A stretch of DNA of 64,000 nucleotides from Clostridiales bacterium (GTDB lineage Bacteria; Bacillota; Clostridia; Christensenellales; Aristaeellaceae): NCBI GenBank assembly GCA_015056055.1, contig SVHC01000001.1:1-64000 (forward strand), given 5' to 3'. The notes beneath the pieces were generated by a model. That model saw only the letters and a program-made list of their open reading frames with translations. It was not told the origin of the DNA and ran no database searches. Positions 8,356 through 17,512 of this stretch are shown piece after piece. A program made the translations under genes and the position numbers. Within the stretch, counting starts at the first letter, position 1. Every line of letters starts with the position of its first letter.

Positions 8356-8835
8356 TTAACCTTCCGCCAGAGCGCGGATTTCGTCCTGCGTGAGGCGATA
8401 TACCGTCCATTCGCTCATGGGGCGGGCGTTCATGGAAAGATAGAAATCAATGCTGGGCTGATTCCAGTCGAGGCAGGACCATTCCATTCTGCCGCAGCCG
8501 CGCTGCATGGCGATGCGGGCAATTTCGCGGAAAAGCGCCTTTCCGCAGCCTTTGCCGCGGTATTCCGGGTCCACAAACACATCCTCGATATAGATGCCTG
8601 CGCGTCCGAGGAAGGTGGAAAAATTGTGGAAGAACAGCGCAAAGCCGACCTCTTTTTCATCAAGGGAGGCGATCAGGACTTCAGCGGTCTTTTTTTCAAA
8701 AAGCCATTCGCGCAGAAGTTCTTCTGTGGCGACGACATCATCGGACATGTTTTCGTAATCGGCAAGTCCTTTGATAAAGTGCAGGATCAGGGAAATATCT
8801 TTTTCGGTTGCCGGACGGCAGATAATATTGCTCAT
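8356..8835 (-). CDS. GNAT family N-acetyltransferase
   Basis: A 159-residue single-domain acetyltransferase. IYIEDVFVDPEYRGKGCGKA (about residues 82-101) contains the V-x-P-x-x-R-G-x-G-x-G/A acetyl-CoA pyrophosphate loop. MEWSCLDWNQPSIDFYLSMN is the typical motif B strand-helix. In the family, small amines, polyamines or protein N-termini are acetylated; the sequence resembles the spermidine/diamine-acetyltransferase-like branch. It starts 17 bp after the SGNH hydrolase stop, so the two genes probably share a transcript. AGGAG precedes the ATG. Substrate unknown. Confidence 0.87.
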   Translation of the reverse strand: MSNIICRPATEKDISLILHFIKGLADYENMSDDVVATEELLREWLFEKKTAEVLIASLDEKEVGFALFFHNFSTFLGRAGIYIEDVFVDPEYRGKGCGKALFREIARIAMQRGCGRMEWSCLDWNQPSIDFYLSMNARPMSEWTVYRLTQDEIRALAEG

Positions 8836-8852
8836 AAAAAATTACTCCTGAT

Positions 8853-9590
8853 TTATTTTTCGGCAAAAAGCAAATCCATCAGCTTGTCGACGAATATATC
8901 GTGTGCTTCGCGAGTGGGATGGTTGATGTAGTTGGAGAGCATTTGTGTGGTGTCTACACCGGAATTTTCCAGCGTTTGCCAGCGGGCATATGCATCGGCA
9001 ACGGGAATGTTGCGCTTTGCAGCTTCCGCTTTTGCGGCTTCTACATAGCGTGTAAGGATTCCTTCATTCTGGATGCGTGCGCAATTTTCCGCAATGGAAC
9101 GTGCAACCTCATCCGTAAGTGCATAATCTGCATAGGCGCACATGCGGTTGGGGGTTACAAGAATGCATTCCGCGCCGGAAGCGAGGATGCGATCAAAGAT
9201 TTCGCCCATGGATGCGGCGTATGTGGCAATACCTTCTTCCACGTTCGGATTTCCTGCATCGTTCAGTCCGAAGTTCACGGTTACGAGGTCCGGCTTATGG
9301 CAAAGAACATCGCGCTCCAGGCGCTTGAGTCCATTCGGTGCGCTGTCGCCGGATATGCCCGCATTCAGAACGGATACTGCCGCAGCAGGATACAGGGCGC
9401 GCAGACGCTTTTCCAGCTTGGTGGCGTAGCCGTTATCGGTATCATAAACGGTATCAACCTGACCGGGACCCTTAAGGCGGATGCCGAAACAGCCGTGGGT
9501 AACGCTGTCACCGAGGCAGGCAATCAGAATGGGTGTGTTGGCAAAGGCATCCTTGTTTCGGGCAGAAAGGCGGGAAATAATATTCATCAT
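8853..9590 (-). CDS. SGNH/GDSL-type esterase or hydrolase
   Basis: About 245 residues. Block I is IACLGDSVTHG with the nucleophile Ser29; NFGLNDAGN gives the block III Asn; NHPTREAHD near the C-terminus provides the catalytic Asp/His region. No signal peptide is visible, so it is probably cytosolic. Family members remove acyl or acetyl groups from carbohydrates or lipids. The start is set at the ATG at 9590 because AAAGGAG lies 8 bp upstream; an upstream TTG at 9608 overlaps that ribosome site. It is the first gene of a two-gene unit with the GNAT acetyltransferase. Confidence 0.87.
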   Translation of the reverse strand: MMNIISRLSARNKDAFANTPILIACLGDSVTHGCFGIRLKGPGQVDTVYDTDNGYATKLEKRLRALYPAAAVSVLNAGISGDSAPNGLKRLERDVLCHKPDLVTVNFGLNDAGNPNVEEGIATYAASMGEIFDRILASGAECILVTPNRMCAYADYALTDEVARSIAENCARIQNEGILTRYVEAAKAEAAKRNIPVADAYARWQTLENSGVDTTQMLSNYINHPTREAHDIFVDKLMDLLFAEK

Positions 9591-9638
9591 AAAGGTTGCT
9601 CCTTTCAAGTACGAACCAAATCATATTCCTGTGAAGGT

Positions 9639-9668
9639 ATTATATCATAACAGGACTGTTTCGGGCAA
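9639..9668 (-). promoter_or_regulatory. Promoter of the SGNH-GNAT pair
   Basis: Minus strand: TTGCCC (9663-9668), 18-bp spacer, TATAAT (9639-9644) with an upstream TG. Confidence 0.65.
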
Positions 9669-9676
9669 TTTCTTTC

Positions 9677-9704
9677 TTGCATGATTGGGAATATGATGTA
9701 TAAT
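9677..9704 (+). promoter_or_regulatory. Promoter of the GH4 gene
   Basis: TTGCAT (9677-9682), 16-bp spacer, TATAAT (9699-9704), 31 bp before the start codon. Confidence 0.7.
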
Positions 9705-9735
9705 AGACTTATAACCCCGAAAGGAGAAAATAAGC

Positions 9736-11061
9736 ATGAAAATCACTTTTATGGGTGCGGGCAGCACCGTATTTGTAAAAAACGTACTGGGCGACAGCCT
9801 CCTGTGCGATTGCCTGAAGGATGCGGAATTCGCACTTTATGATATTGATGCGCAGCGTCTGGAAGATTCGAGGCTGGTTATCGAAAATCTGAATCAGTCG
9901 CTTGCGGGCGGTTCTGCGACCGTAACCACCTATCTCGGCGTGGAAAATCGCAAGGCAGCCCTGCGCAATGCAAACTTCGTTATCAATGCCATTCAGGTCG
10001 GCGGCTACGAACCCTGCACAGTGATCGATTTTGAGATTCCCAAAAAGTACGGTCTCTATCAGACCATCGGCGATACGCTGGGTATCGGCGGCATTTTCCG
10101 TGCACTGCGTACCATTCCCGTGATGCGCGATTTTGCCCGCGATATGGAAGAAGTCTGCCCGGATGCGTGGTTCCTGAACTACACCAACCCCATGGCGATG
10201 CTCACCGGCTATATGCAGCGATATACCGGGGTTAAGACCGTCGGTCTGTGTCACAGCGTTCAGTGGTGCACCGGAAATCTGCTTGACCAGCTGGGCATGA
10301 GGGAGTATCTTGGCAATTATATCGAAAAGATCGCCGGTATCAATCACATGGGCTGGCTGCTCGAGATTACCGATAAAAACGGCAATGATCTGTACCCCGA
10401 AATCCGCCGCCGCGCAAAGGAGCGCAACGCAACGCAGAAACATGGCGACATGGTGCGCCTTGACTACATTGAAAAGTTCGGCTACTACTGCACCGAATCC
10501 AGCGAGCACAATGCCGAGTACAATCCGTTCTATCTGAAACAGGGCAGGAATGATTTGATCGAAAAATTCAACATCCCGCTGGATGAATATCCGCGCCGCT
10601 GTGTCAGTCAGATTGCAAACTGGAATGAGCAGCGCGAAAAGATGCTCCGCGGCGAGAATCTGGAACACAAGCGTTCCGATGAATATGCTTCCCGCATCAT
10701 GGAAGCTATTGTGACGAATGTTCCCTATCAGATCGGCGGCAACGTCATTAACAACGGTCTGATCACGAACCTGCCGAAGGAAGCCTGCGTTGAGGTTCCC
10801 TGCATGGTCAATGCAAACGGCATCAATCCCACGTTCGTGGGAGAACTGCCGCTGCAGCTTGCCGCCATGAACGCATCCAATATTTATCCGCAGCTGCTGA
10901 CCATCGAGGCGGCGCACACCGGCAAGCGCGATACCATCTACCATGCGGCAATGATGGACCCCGTAACCGGCGCACAGCTTTCTACCGATGAAATCGTATC
11001 CCTGTGCGATGAGCTTCTTGCAGCCCACGCAGCGGCAGGCTTTGTGATCGAAGCAAAGTAA
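9736..11061 (+). CDS. melA: GH4 family alpha-galactosidase
   Basis: A 441-residue NAD- and metal-dependent glycosidase. The N-terminal Rossmann motif is FMGAGSTVF (residues 5-13). NYTNPMAM (Asn151) and GLCHSVQ (Cys172, His173) are the conserved GH4 metal-ligand and CHS/CHN motifs; the CHS form is the one usually seen in alpha-galactosidases of the MelA type, and INHMGW follows. GH4 enzymes work by oxidation at C3, elimination and re-addition, and act inside the cell on oligosaccharides such as melibiose. Good AAGGAG site before the ATG. Single gene. A second, unrelated alpha-galactosidase (GH36) lies at 54633. Alpha-glucosidase or glucuronidase specificity is less likely. Confidence 0.9.
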   Translation: MKITFMGAGSTVFVKNVLGDSLLCDCLKDAEFALYDIDAQRLEDSRLVIENLNQSLAGGSATVTTYLGVENRKAALRNANFVINAIQVGGYEPCTVIDFEIPKKYGLYQTIGDTLGIGGIFRALRTIPVMRDFARDMEEVCPDAWFLNYTNPMAMLTGYMQRYTGVKTVGLCHSVQWCTGNLLDQLGMREYLGNYIEKIAGINHMGWLLEITDKNGNDLYPEIRRRAKERNATQKHGDMVRLDYIEKFGYYCTESSEHNAEYNPFYLKQGRNDLIEKFNIPLDEYPRRCVSQIANWNEQREKMLRGENLEHKRSDEYASRIMEAIVTNVPYQIGGNVINNGLITNLPKEACVEVPCMVNANGINPTFVGELPLQLAAMNASNIYPQLLTIEAAHTGKRDTIYHAAMMDPVTGAQLSTDEIVSLCDELLAAHAAAGFVIEAK

Positions 11062-11072
11062 ACTAAATAGCG

Positions 11073-11106
11073 AAAACGCACCGGCATTGGTTTGTCGGTG
11101 CGTTTT
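11073..11106. terminator. Bidirectional terminator
   Basis: AAAACGCACCG pairs with CGGTGCGTTTT. It lies between the convergent GH4 gene and the XRE regulator. Confidence 0.85.
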
Positions 11107-11109
11107 GTG

Positions 11110-11648
11110 CTATTTTCTTCTGGTTTTGAAAAGTCCAACGGCTCCCAGAATTGCCACAAGGGCATGCGCAAGAAAATACATACTGCGAACAGAAATGCGG
11201 GAGACGTAAATCGTGACAGGCTGGTCTATGCCGCCGATAACAGAGGCAGACCCGGAAAGTGCACTGTTTGCCTGTCGGAAATGAAGAAAGCTTCCCAACC
11301 CCTGAATGACGCAGCACAGTGCAAGGATTTCGAGAATCAGGAAAAAGATACGCAGACGCTTTCGGCGGCGTTCCGCCTGATGGGCAGGCGCATATTCACC
11401 TCTTCAAGCCGGGAAGCAATATCCTGAACAGAAGGCTGAGGTTCGGATTCGGGAATGCTTTCCCCAAGCAGAGTGTTGACGGTGGTATCCAGCGCAGATG
11501 CAATCCGGATGAGCATTTGCGCATCGGGAACGGACAGACCTTTTTCCCATTTGGACACCGTCTGCCGCACCACATGCAGTTCGGCAGCAAGATCCTCCTG
11601 TGATATGCCTTTTTTCTTGCGGAGCGACAGGATATTTTCGCTGAGCAT
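11110..11648 (-). pseudogene. Frameshifted XRE-family regulator with membrane tail
   Basis: Starts MLSENILSLRKKKGISQEDL, a helix-turn-helix of the XRE type (ELHVVRQTVSKWEKGLSVPD is the recognition region), followed by the LLGE linker. In the first frame translation ends soon after residue 88. A -1 shift at the GGG of 11382-11384 (CCC on the coding strand) opens a frame that reads LPHQAERRRKRLRIFFLILE and then a membrane helix, a short loop, a second hydrophobic stretch (YFLAHALVAILGAVGLF) and a KTRRK end. This is the normal architecture of the clostridial XRE plus membrane-tail family, so one missing C in a short homopolymer is the likely cause (mutation or sequencing error). The start has an AGAGGTGAT site upstream. 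Divergent from the esterase gene at 11847. Confidence 0.75.
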
Positions 11649-11846
11649 TTTGACATCACCTCTGCATGCTATTATAGAAAAAGTACCCGTTGCATGCAAG
11701 CAACCGATAATAACATGCTTAAGAATTGCGCCGGAACTATTGCGATATGCCTTTTTGTGGTATAATGTAGGCATGCTGCGGCGCGGATTGCGCTGCTTGT
11801 GAAGAATACAATCCGATATATTGATAAACGATGGGAGGAATCATAT

Positions 11847-13154
11847 ATGCTTCCGGTTCGGGATTATCAGATTTTTCAGCGGGAAAACGGATGCGCAAAG
11901 GTGCTTTTCGCAGGCGAGATTGAAGAGGTTTTTGCAACCTGCAAAAAGGTGACTGCGCGTGTGGTATGCGAGGACGATGGATTTGTCGTGCTTGATATGG
12001 TGGAGGGTCGGAAGGAAGGCACGCGGTTCGAAGTAGAGTTGACGCTGCCCGAGGGCGGCCTTTACCGGCTTGAAGCAATTGCGCATGATGCCGTGGTGGA
12101 CGGCGTAATCTGGACGGGCTGTACGGCATGCGTTCACCATGTAGGCGTGGGCGAGGTGTTCATGCTGGCCGGTCAGAGCAATATGGCAGGCTATGGTCGC
12201 GGTGTGATTTACGACCCGCCCGAATTGGGTGTGCATCTTTATGCCAATGACGGCAACTGGAAAATCGCAGCCCATCCACTGAACAGCGCCTGTAATACCA
12301 TCTATCCCGAAAATCGCGAGGTCGCCAGCCAGAATTCTCCGGCGCTGGCGTTTGCGAGGACTGCACGCAGGCTTCTGAATGTACCCATCGGCCTTGTACA
12401 GGCGTCTCTGGGCGGTTCGCCTCTTAAGCGGTGGCATCCGGAGGAAGAAGGCGACCTGTACCGCGCAATGATTCGCAGGCTCGATGCGGTGGGTAAGGTC
12501 GGTGCTATCCTGTGGTATCAGGGCTGTTCGGATGCGGAAGGAGTGGCCGCGCCGCGCTATTTTGAAAGATTTGCACGCGCGGTGGAACTGTGGCGCGAAG
12601 TGATGGGCCCGGTGCCGGTGATCACTGTGCAGCTTAACCGCGTGGTCAGCCGCGGACTTGCGGATTGCGACCGCTGGTGGGGCATGATTCGCGAGGCACA
12701 GCGGCGTGCGGCGAAGGAAATCAAGGATGTTTATATCGTGCCTGCGATCGATTTGCCGCTCAGCGACGGCATTCACAACACGGCTTATGCCAATGTGAAC
12801 CTCGGCGAGCGCATGGCGTATGTCTATCTGCGCGGTCTGGCGGTGCCGGATTTGCGCAGGGTACAGCGCGTGGATGATACGCATGTATTCCTGGAATTTG
12901 ACAGGGCTTACAGCTTCGAGCTGACCAACTGGGATCAGATGCCCATTGGATTTGATATCGAGGACGCCGAAGGAATAGAACCCTGCAGGAGAGCGGAACC
13001 GAAAGACGGCGGTCTTGTACTGGAAGCCGGACGCGCGATTGGAAAAGATGCAAAGCTGCACGCCTTCTGGCAGCAGCTGCCGGAGGCAAATCCTGCGCTT
13101 GTGCGCGGCGGCATGCCCATGCTGTCGGTATACGGTGTGCCGGTGGAGGAATAG
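11847..13154 (+). CDS. Sialate O-acetylesterase-like (SASA family) hydrolase
   Basis: About 435 residues. After a short N-terminal beta domain comes VFMLAGQSNMAGYG, with the nucleophile Ser111 in the GQSNM motif of the SASA/DUF303 family; AILWYQGCSDAEG and DGIHNTAYANVNLGERMA (catalytic Asp/His region, about residues 307-311) complete the SGNH-like site. Family members remove acetyl groups from sialic acids or xylan. No signal peptide is seen, suggesting action on imported sugars. GGGAGG at 11833-11838 sets the ATG at 11847. A -10 TATAAT at 11761-11766 lies upstream with a poor -35. The pentapeptide-repeat gene follows after 3 bp. Confidence 0.88.
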   Translation: MLPVRDYQIFQRENGCAKVLFAGEIEEVFATCKKVTARVVCEDDGFVVLDMVEGRKEGTRFEVELTLPEGGLYRLEAIAHDAVVDGVIWTGCTACVHHVGVGEVFMLAGQSNMAGYGRGVIYDPPELGVHLYANDGNWKIAAHPLNSACNTIYPENREVASQNSPALAFARTARRLLNVPIGLVQASLGGSPLKRWHPEEEGDLYRAMIRRLDAVGKVGAILWYQGCSDAEGVAAPRYFERFARAVELWREVMGPVPVITVQLNRVVSRGLADCDRWWGMIREAQRRAAKEIKDVYIVPAIDLPLSDGIHNTAYANVNLGERMAYVYLRGLAVPDLRRVQRVDDTHVFLEFDRAYSFELTNWDQMPIGFDIEDAEGIEPCRRAEPKDGGLVLEAGRAIGKDAKLHAFWQQLPEANPALVRGGMPMLSVYGVPVEE

Positions 13155-13157
13155 AAA

Positions 13158-13802
13158 ATGAAACTTTTGCCGCCGGAACTGGGCGAGATGATTGCTTCTT
13201 CGGATTTGAATGAGCGTGCGCGGCGAGCAATGCTTCTGAATGACGATGTGGAAGGCAGAAGCTTTGAGCATGACGAGCTCACGGATGCCGCCGGAGACCG
13301 CCTGGATTTTGCATGCTGCCGGTTTGTGCGCTGCCATATCGAACCGGATGGGATAAAATGGATTTCGTTCAAGGACTGCGTTTTTGAAAATTGTGATCTT
13401 TCGGGCGCGATGCTGCGCAAGGCAAGCTTTCTGCGCGTGGAATTCAGGGATTGCCGCATGGTGGGAGGGGATTTTTCGGAAACTTCCATGCAGTCCGTAC
13501 TGTTTCAGGCGTCGCAGATGAAATATGCCAATTTTTCGCGTGCGAAAATGAACTGTGTGCGATTTGAAGAGTGCGTCATGGACAATGCTGCTTTCTACGA
13601 ATGCAAAAACAAGGCCGTCGCCTTTGCGGGCGGCAGCCTTGTGGAAGCCGAACTGGGCGGAATGCCTTTGAAAGACCTTGACCTGCGGTCAACGGACATA
13701 CGGGGCATCCGCGTGGTTGGCGGCGAACTCAGGGGAGCGATTGTGTCGCCCGTGCAGGCGATGGAGCTTGCGCGAATCCTGGGCGTAGTTATTCGGGAAT
13801 GA
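13158..13802 (+). CDS. Pentapeptide-repeat protein
   Basis: A 214-residue protein. From about residue 50 to 185 it shows the A(D/N)LxX periodicity of a right-handed quadrilateral beta helix (CDLSGAMLRKASFLRVEFRD, ANFSRAKMNCVRFEECVMDN). The N-terminal 45 residues are helical. Pentapeptide proteins of the Qnr/MfpA type mimic DNA and protect gyrase, but most have no known role. It sits 3 bp behind the esterase, so the two genes are cotranscribed, and its end overlaps the convergent hydF gene by 14 bp without a terminator in between. Family certain, role unknown. Confidence 0.85.
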   Translation: MKLLPPELGEMIASSDLNERARRAMLLNDDVEGRSFEHDELTDAAGDRLDFACCRFVRCHIEPDGIKWISFKDCVFENCDLSGAMLRKASFLRVEFRDCRMVGGDFSETSMQSVLFQASQMKYANFSRAKMNCVRFEECVMDNAAFYECKNKAVAFAGGSLVEAELGGMPLKDLDLRSTDIRGIRVVGGELRGAIVSPVQAMELARILGVVIRE

Positions 13803-14994
13803 TGGCGGCAAGGTCCGGGAAGAATTCCAGACTGCGGCAGAGAATGCCGTTCATATAGGCGATCAAAGTTCCATAATTGGTGAAGGGAATGCGCGAATCC
13901 TGCGAAGTAAGCAGGCGGTAGCGCATTTCTTTTTCGTTCAGCATACATCCGCCGCAGTGGACAATAAGCTGATAGCCGGAAAGATCCTCCGGAAATTCGC
14001 CGCCCGATGTGAAGTGGAAGGCAAAATCCTTTCCCGTATGCCTGCGAATCCATCCGGGCAGTTTCACGGTGCCGATATCCTCGCATTGGCGGTGATGCGT
14101 GCATCCCTCACAGATGAGGATGTTTGCGCCTTCCGGAAGGGTATCAAGAACAGCGGCTCCGCGCACGGCGGTTTCCAGAATGCCCTTGAAACGGGCGAAC
14201 AGGATGGAGAACGAGGTCAGCGGGATTTCCGGCGGCACCATGTTTTTGACCATGCCGAAAACCTGGCTGTCGGTTACGACGAGGCGCGGAGGATTCTTGA
14301 GCGCGGCAAGCGCCTGCGGAAGTTCCTCCGTCTGCACTGTGATGCACATTGCACGCTTATCCAGAATATCGCGGATGGTCTGCACCTGCGGCAGGATCAT
14401 GCGTCCCTTGGGGGCAGATGCGTCGATGGGCGTTACAAGCACCACCATATCGCCCGGGGAGAGAAGATCGCTCAGGATGCGGCGGTCCGAGTCAGCAGGT
14501 TTGGAAAGCGCAGCAATGCGTTCCTTCAGTTCCTCGATGCCTTCTCCGGTCAGCGTGCTGGTGAACAATGCATCTTCGGGAAGAAGGGCATCCGGGGCAA
14601 GATCGTGCTTATTGAATACGGTTACAAAGGGAACAGCGCGCTTTTTGAGAAGATCAATAAGCGCCTTGTCCTCCTGCGTGAGTCCGATTGCGGCGTCTGC
14701 CACCACCACGGCAATGTCGGTTTTTGCCAGTGTGCGGCGTGCGCGCTCTACGCGCTTTTCACCCAGTTCGCCTTCATCGTCCAGACCGGGCGTGTCAATA
14801 ATAACAACAGGGCCCAGGGGCAGAAGTTCCATGGATTTGTAGACGGGGTCGGTGGTCGTTCCCTTCGTGTCAGATACGATGGAAACGGTCTGCGCAGTGA
14901 CGGCATTCACAAGGCTGGATTTGCCTGCGTTGCGCCGACCGAAAAAGCCGATGTGAATGCGGTTTGCGGCGGGCGTTTGATTGAGATTGGACAT
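13789..14994 (-). CDS. hydF: [FeFe]-hydrogenase maturation GTPase HydF
   Basis: A 401-residue scaffold protein that carries the 2Fe subcluster made by HydE and HydG and delivers it to the hydrogenase. The GTPase domain has the P-loop GRRNAGKS (residues 19-26), DTPGLDDEGE (G3) and NKHD (G4). The C-terminal third has the cluster-binding ligands: CEGCTHHRQC and, about 45 residues later, HCGGCMLN. Length and order are typical of the family. AGGAGG precedes the ATG. It is the last gene of the TM1266-hydE-hydG-hydF operon, 12 bp after hydG. Confidence 0.95.
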   Translation of the reverse strand: MSNLNQTPAANRIHIGFFGRRNAGKSSLVNAVTAQTVSIVSDTKGTTTDPVYKSMELLPLGPVVIIDTPGLDDEGELGEKRVERARRTLAKTDIAVVVADAAIGLTQEDKALIDLLKKRAVPFVTVFNKHDLAPDALLPEDALFTSTLTGEGIEELKERIAALSKPADSDRRILSDLLSPGDMVVLVTPIDASAPKGRMILPQVQTIRDILDKRAMCITVQTEELPQALAALKNPPRLVVTDSQVFGMVKNMVPPEIPLTSFSILFARFKGILETAVRGAAVLDTLPEGANILICEGCTHHRQCEDIGTVKLPGWIRRHTGKDFAFHFTSGGEFPEDLSGYQLIVHCGGCMLNEKEMRYRLLTSQDSRIPFTNYGTLIAYMNGILCRSLEFFPDLAAIIPE

Positions 14995-15006
14995 GGTACC
15001 TCCTGT

Positions 15007-16422
15007 TTAAAAGCGGAAATCACGTTTGCCGCTTGCGATGTTGGCAATGTATTCGGTTGCGATATTGCGCACTTTTTCCTTGGGAATGTTCAGAAGCTCT
15101 CGCTCAATCAGGGGTTCACCGATGGCGCGGGTCGCGTCGCTGGCGTAGTCCTCAAGGAACTCTTTCAGCGTCATCAGTGCGTTGGGATGGCAGCAGTTCT
15201 GAATCTGGCCGTTTTTGAGAAGCGTCATGAAACGGTCGCCCGTGCGTCCCTCACGATAGCATGCGGTGCAGAAGGACGGGATATACCCAAGCTCCATCAG
15301 CCAGCGGACAACCTCGTCCAGCGTGCGCTGATCGGAAATATCAAACTGCTCCGTGTCCGTGGGGCGGATTTCCTCGGTGTAGCCGCCGACGGAGGTGCGG
15401 GATGCGCCGCTGATCTGCGAAACACCCAGGCGAAGAAGTCTGCCGCGTACTTCCTGACTTTCACGCGTGGAAATAATGATGCCGGTATAGGGCACGGAAA
15501 TGCGGATCAGTGCGCACAGGCGGGCAAAGGTTTCGTTGTCGATGCCGTTGTCGAACGTGTCGGGATCGATATCGTCCGCGCGCTTGATGCGGGGCAGGCT
15601 GATGGTGTGCGGCCCTACGCCGTGCGCTGCTTCAAGGTGCTCGGCATGCATGAGAAGCCCTGCAAATTCATAGCGATAGAGCTCCAATCCGAACAGAACG
15701 CCCAGACCTACGTCGTCAATGCCGCCCTCCATGGCGCGGTCCATGGCCTCGGTGTGATAGGCATAGTTGTGCTTGGGTCCGGTGGGATGCAGCTTTTCGT
15801 AGCTTTCCTTGTGGTAGGTTTCCTGGAAAAGGATATAGGTACCGATGCCTGCATCCTTGAGCTTGCGGTAATTTTCAACAGTGGTGGCGGCGATATTCAC
15901 GTTTACGCGGCGAATGGCGCCGTTTTTATGGTGGATGGAATAAATGGTGTTAATGCATTCGAGGATGTATTCAATGGGATTGTTCACCGGGTCTTCGCCG
16001 GATTCGATGGCAAGGCGCTTGTGTCCCATATCCTGCAGAGCAATAACTTCGCGGCGAACCTCCTCCTGCGTAAGCTTTTTGCGCGGGATGTGATGGTTCT
16101 GGTGGTGATACGGGCAGTAAACGCAGCCGTTCACGCAGTAGTTGGAAAGGTACAGCGGCGCAAACATGACGATGCGGTTGCCGTAGAAATCCTTTTTGAT
16201 CTGCTCTGCGAGAGCGTAGATTTCGGCGGTGACGGCTTCGTCTTCGCAGGCCAGCAGCACAGAGGCTTCCCTGTGCGAAAGTCCCTTGCGTTCGCGAGCC
16301 TTGTCAAGGATTTCGCGCACAAGGGTCAGGTCGTTTTTCTTTTCGTCTGCGTAGGCAAGCGTGGCGAGAATTTCATCATGGTTGATAAATTCTTCGGCTT
16401 TCAGGGAACGGGGATCGTACAT
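15007..16422 (-). CDS. hydG: [FeFe]-hydrogenase maturase HydG (radical SAM tyrosine lyase)
   Basis: A 471-residue radical SAM enzyme that cleaves tyrosine to p-cresol, CO and cyanide for the H-cluster. The SAM-cluster motif CVNGCVYC lies at residues 96-103 (Cys96, Cys100, Cys103), as in HydG/ThiH proteins. The C-terminal auxiliary cluster motif CTAC...C (CX2CX22C type) that separates HydG from ThiH is present at SFCTACYREG and QNCCHPNA. AGAAGGAAT precedes the ATG. It lies 49 bp after hydE. Confidence 0.95.
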   Translation of the reverse strand: MYDPRSLKAEEFINHDEILATLAYADEKKNDLTLVREILDKARERKGLSHREASVLLACEDEAVTAEIYALAEQIKKDFYGNRIVMFAPLYLSNYCVNGCVYCPYHHQNHHIPRKKLTQEEVRREVIALQDMGHKRLAIESGEDPVNNPIEYILECINTIYSIHHKNGAIRRVNVNIAATTVENYRKLKDAGIGTYILFQETYHKESYEKLHPTGPKHNYAYHTEAMDRAMEGGIDDVGLGVLFGLELYRYEFAGLLMHAEHLEAAHGVGPHTISLPRIKRADDIDPDTFDNGIDNETFARLCALIRISVPYTGIIISTRESQEVRGRLLRLGVSQISGASRTSVGGYTEEIRPTDTEQFDISDQRTLDEVVRWLMELGYIPSFCTACYREGRTGDRFMTLLKNGQIQNCCHPNALMTLKEFLEDYASDATRAIGEPLIERELLNIPKEKVRNIATEYIANIASGKRDFRF

Positions 16423-16471
16423 TTTAATTCCTTCTTTCTTTCAGGTCAGAGCGTATCTTTCCTGTAAGTAA

Positions 16472-17512
16472 TCATATCAGCGGCGAATCGCCGCGTGAGG
16501 TGCAGATTTCGTAGCCGATGGCGCGCATGGATTGCCTGAGTGCGTCCAGCGCTTCGGCAGCCTCCAGACCGGTCGCAAGCTTATTGTTGTACAGAAGATA
16601 TTTGCTGCGAACGTCTGACGGGGAAAGATTGGGCATGATCACATTGGCTCCGGCAAGGATGCCAGCTTCGCGCCCGCCCTGTGAAAGTGTTCCAAGAGCA
16701 GTGGTGGCGGGAAGCAAAACTTCCGGAAGCATCAGGCGGATGATGGACAGAAGCTTTAATGTCAGCGGGATGCTGCCGGGATTTTCGTTTCCAAAGGGCG
16801 TATCCTTATGCGGAATGAAGGGGCCGATGCCGACCATATGCGGCCGGAATTCATATAGAAAACGGAGGTCTTTTATAAGATGCTCGGGTTTCTGATGGGG
16901 TGAACCTACCATAAAACCGCAGCCGACCTGATAGCCGATTTCCTTCAAATCGCAAAGGCAGCGCATGCGGTTTTCCAGCGTGAGCTCCTTTGGGTGCAAA
17001 AGCGAGTAGTGATCGCTGTCCGCTGTTTCATGACGCAGAAGATAGCGGTCTGCCCCGGCGTCAAAAAGACGCTGATACACCTCGCGCGGCCTTTCACCGA
17101 GAGAAAGCGTCAGAGCACAGTCGGGATGCGCGTTTTTTATGCTTCGGGCAAGGTTTTCCATTCGCTCGTCGGAAAAGCCGCCGTCCTCTCCGCCCTGCAA
17201 TACGAATGTGCGGAAACCGAGTTCATATCCCGCATCCGTGCAGGCGAGGATTGCTTCTTCCGAAAGACGGTATCTTTCGGCTTTGCGGTTGGACCGGCGC
17301 AGACCGCAGTAAAGGCAGTCGTTTTTGCAGTAACTGGAAAATTCGATCAGGCCGCGGATATAAACGCCATTGCCAAAGACTTTATGCCGGACTTCGCAGG
17401 CTTCGTCACGCAGAAAATTCAGCGTACTTTCATCCGTGCAGGCAAGAAGCGCCAGAAGCTCTCTATCCGGCGGCAGATGCCCGCTTCGAATAGCGCTAAT
17501 TATATTACGCAT
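16472..17512 (-). CDS. hydE: [FeFe]-hydrogenase maturase HydE (radical SAM)
   Basis: A 346-residue radical SAM enzyme of the BioB/HydE group, thought to act on the Fe(CO)2(CN)Cys complex made by HydG. The cluster motif is CKNDCLYC (Cys62, Cys66, Cys69). RLSEEAILACTDAGYELGFR and LQGGEDG match the HydE core, and the barrel is complete. The start codon overlaps the upstream TM1266-like gene by 8 bp, with GGAG upstream inside that gene, so the two are translationally coupled. Confidence 0.94.
   Translation of the reverse strand: MRNIISAIRSGHLPPDRELLALLACTDESTLNFLRDEACEVRHKVFGNGVYIRGLIEFSSYCKNDCLYCGLRRSNRKAERYRLSEEAILACTDAGYELGFRTFVLQGGEDGGFSDERMENLARSIKNAHPDCALTLSLGERPREVYQRLFDAGADRYLLRHETADSDHYSLLHPKELTLENRMRCLCDLKEIGYQVGCGFMVGSPHQKPEHLIKDLRFLYEFRPHMVGIGPFIPHKDTPFGNENPGSIPLTLKLLSIIRLMLPEVLLPATTALGTLSQGGREAGILAGANVIMPNLSPSDVRSKYLLYNNKLATGLEAAEALDALRQSMRAIGYEICTSRGDSPLI

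Noticed and set aside
9590..9608. Longer N-terminus for the SGNH hydrolase from TTG at 9608
   Set aside because: The TTG overlaps the ribosome binding site that serves the ATG at 9590.
13957..16467. Plus-strand open frame of 836 codons
   Set aside because: Shadow of hydF and hydG, which carry all expected motifs on the minus strand.
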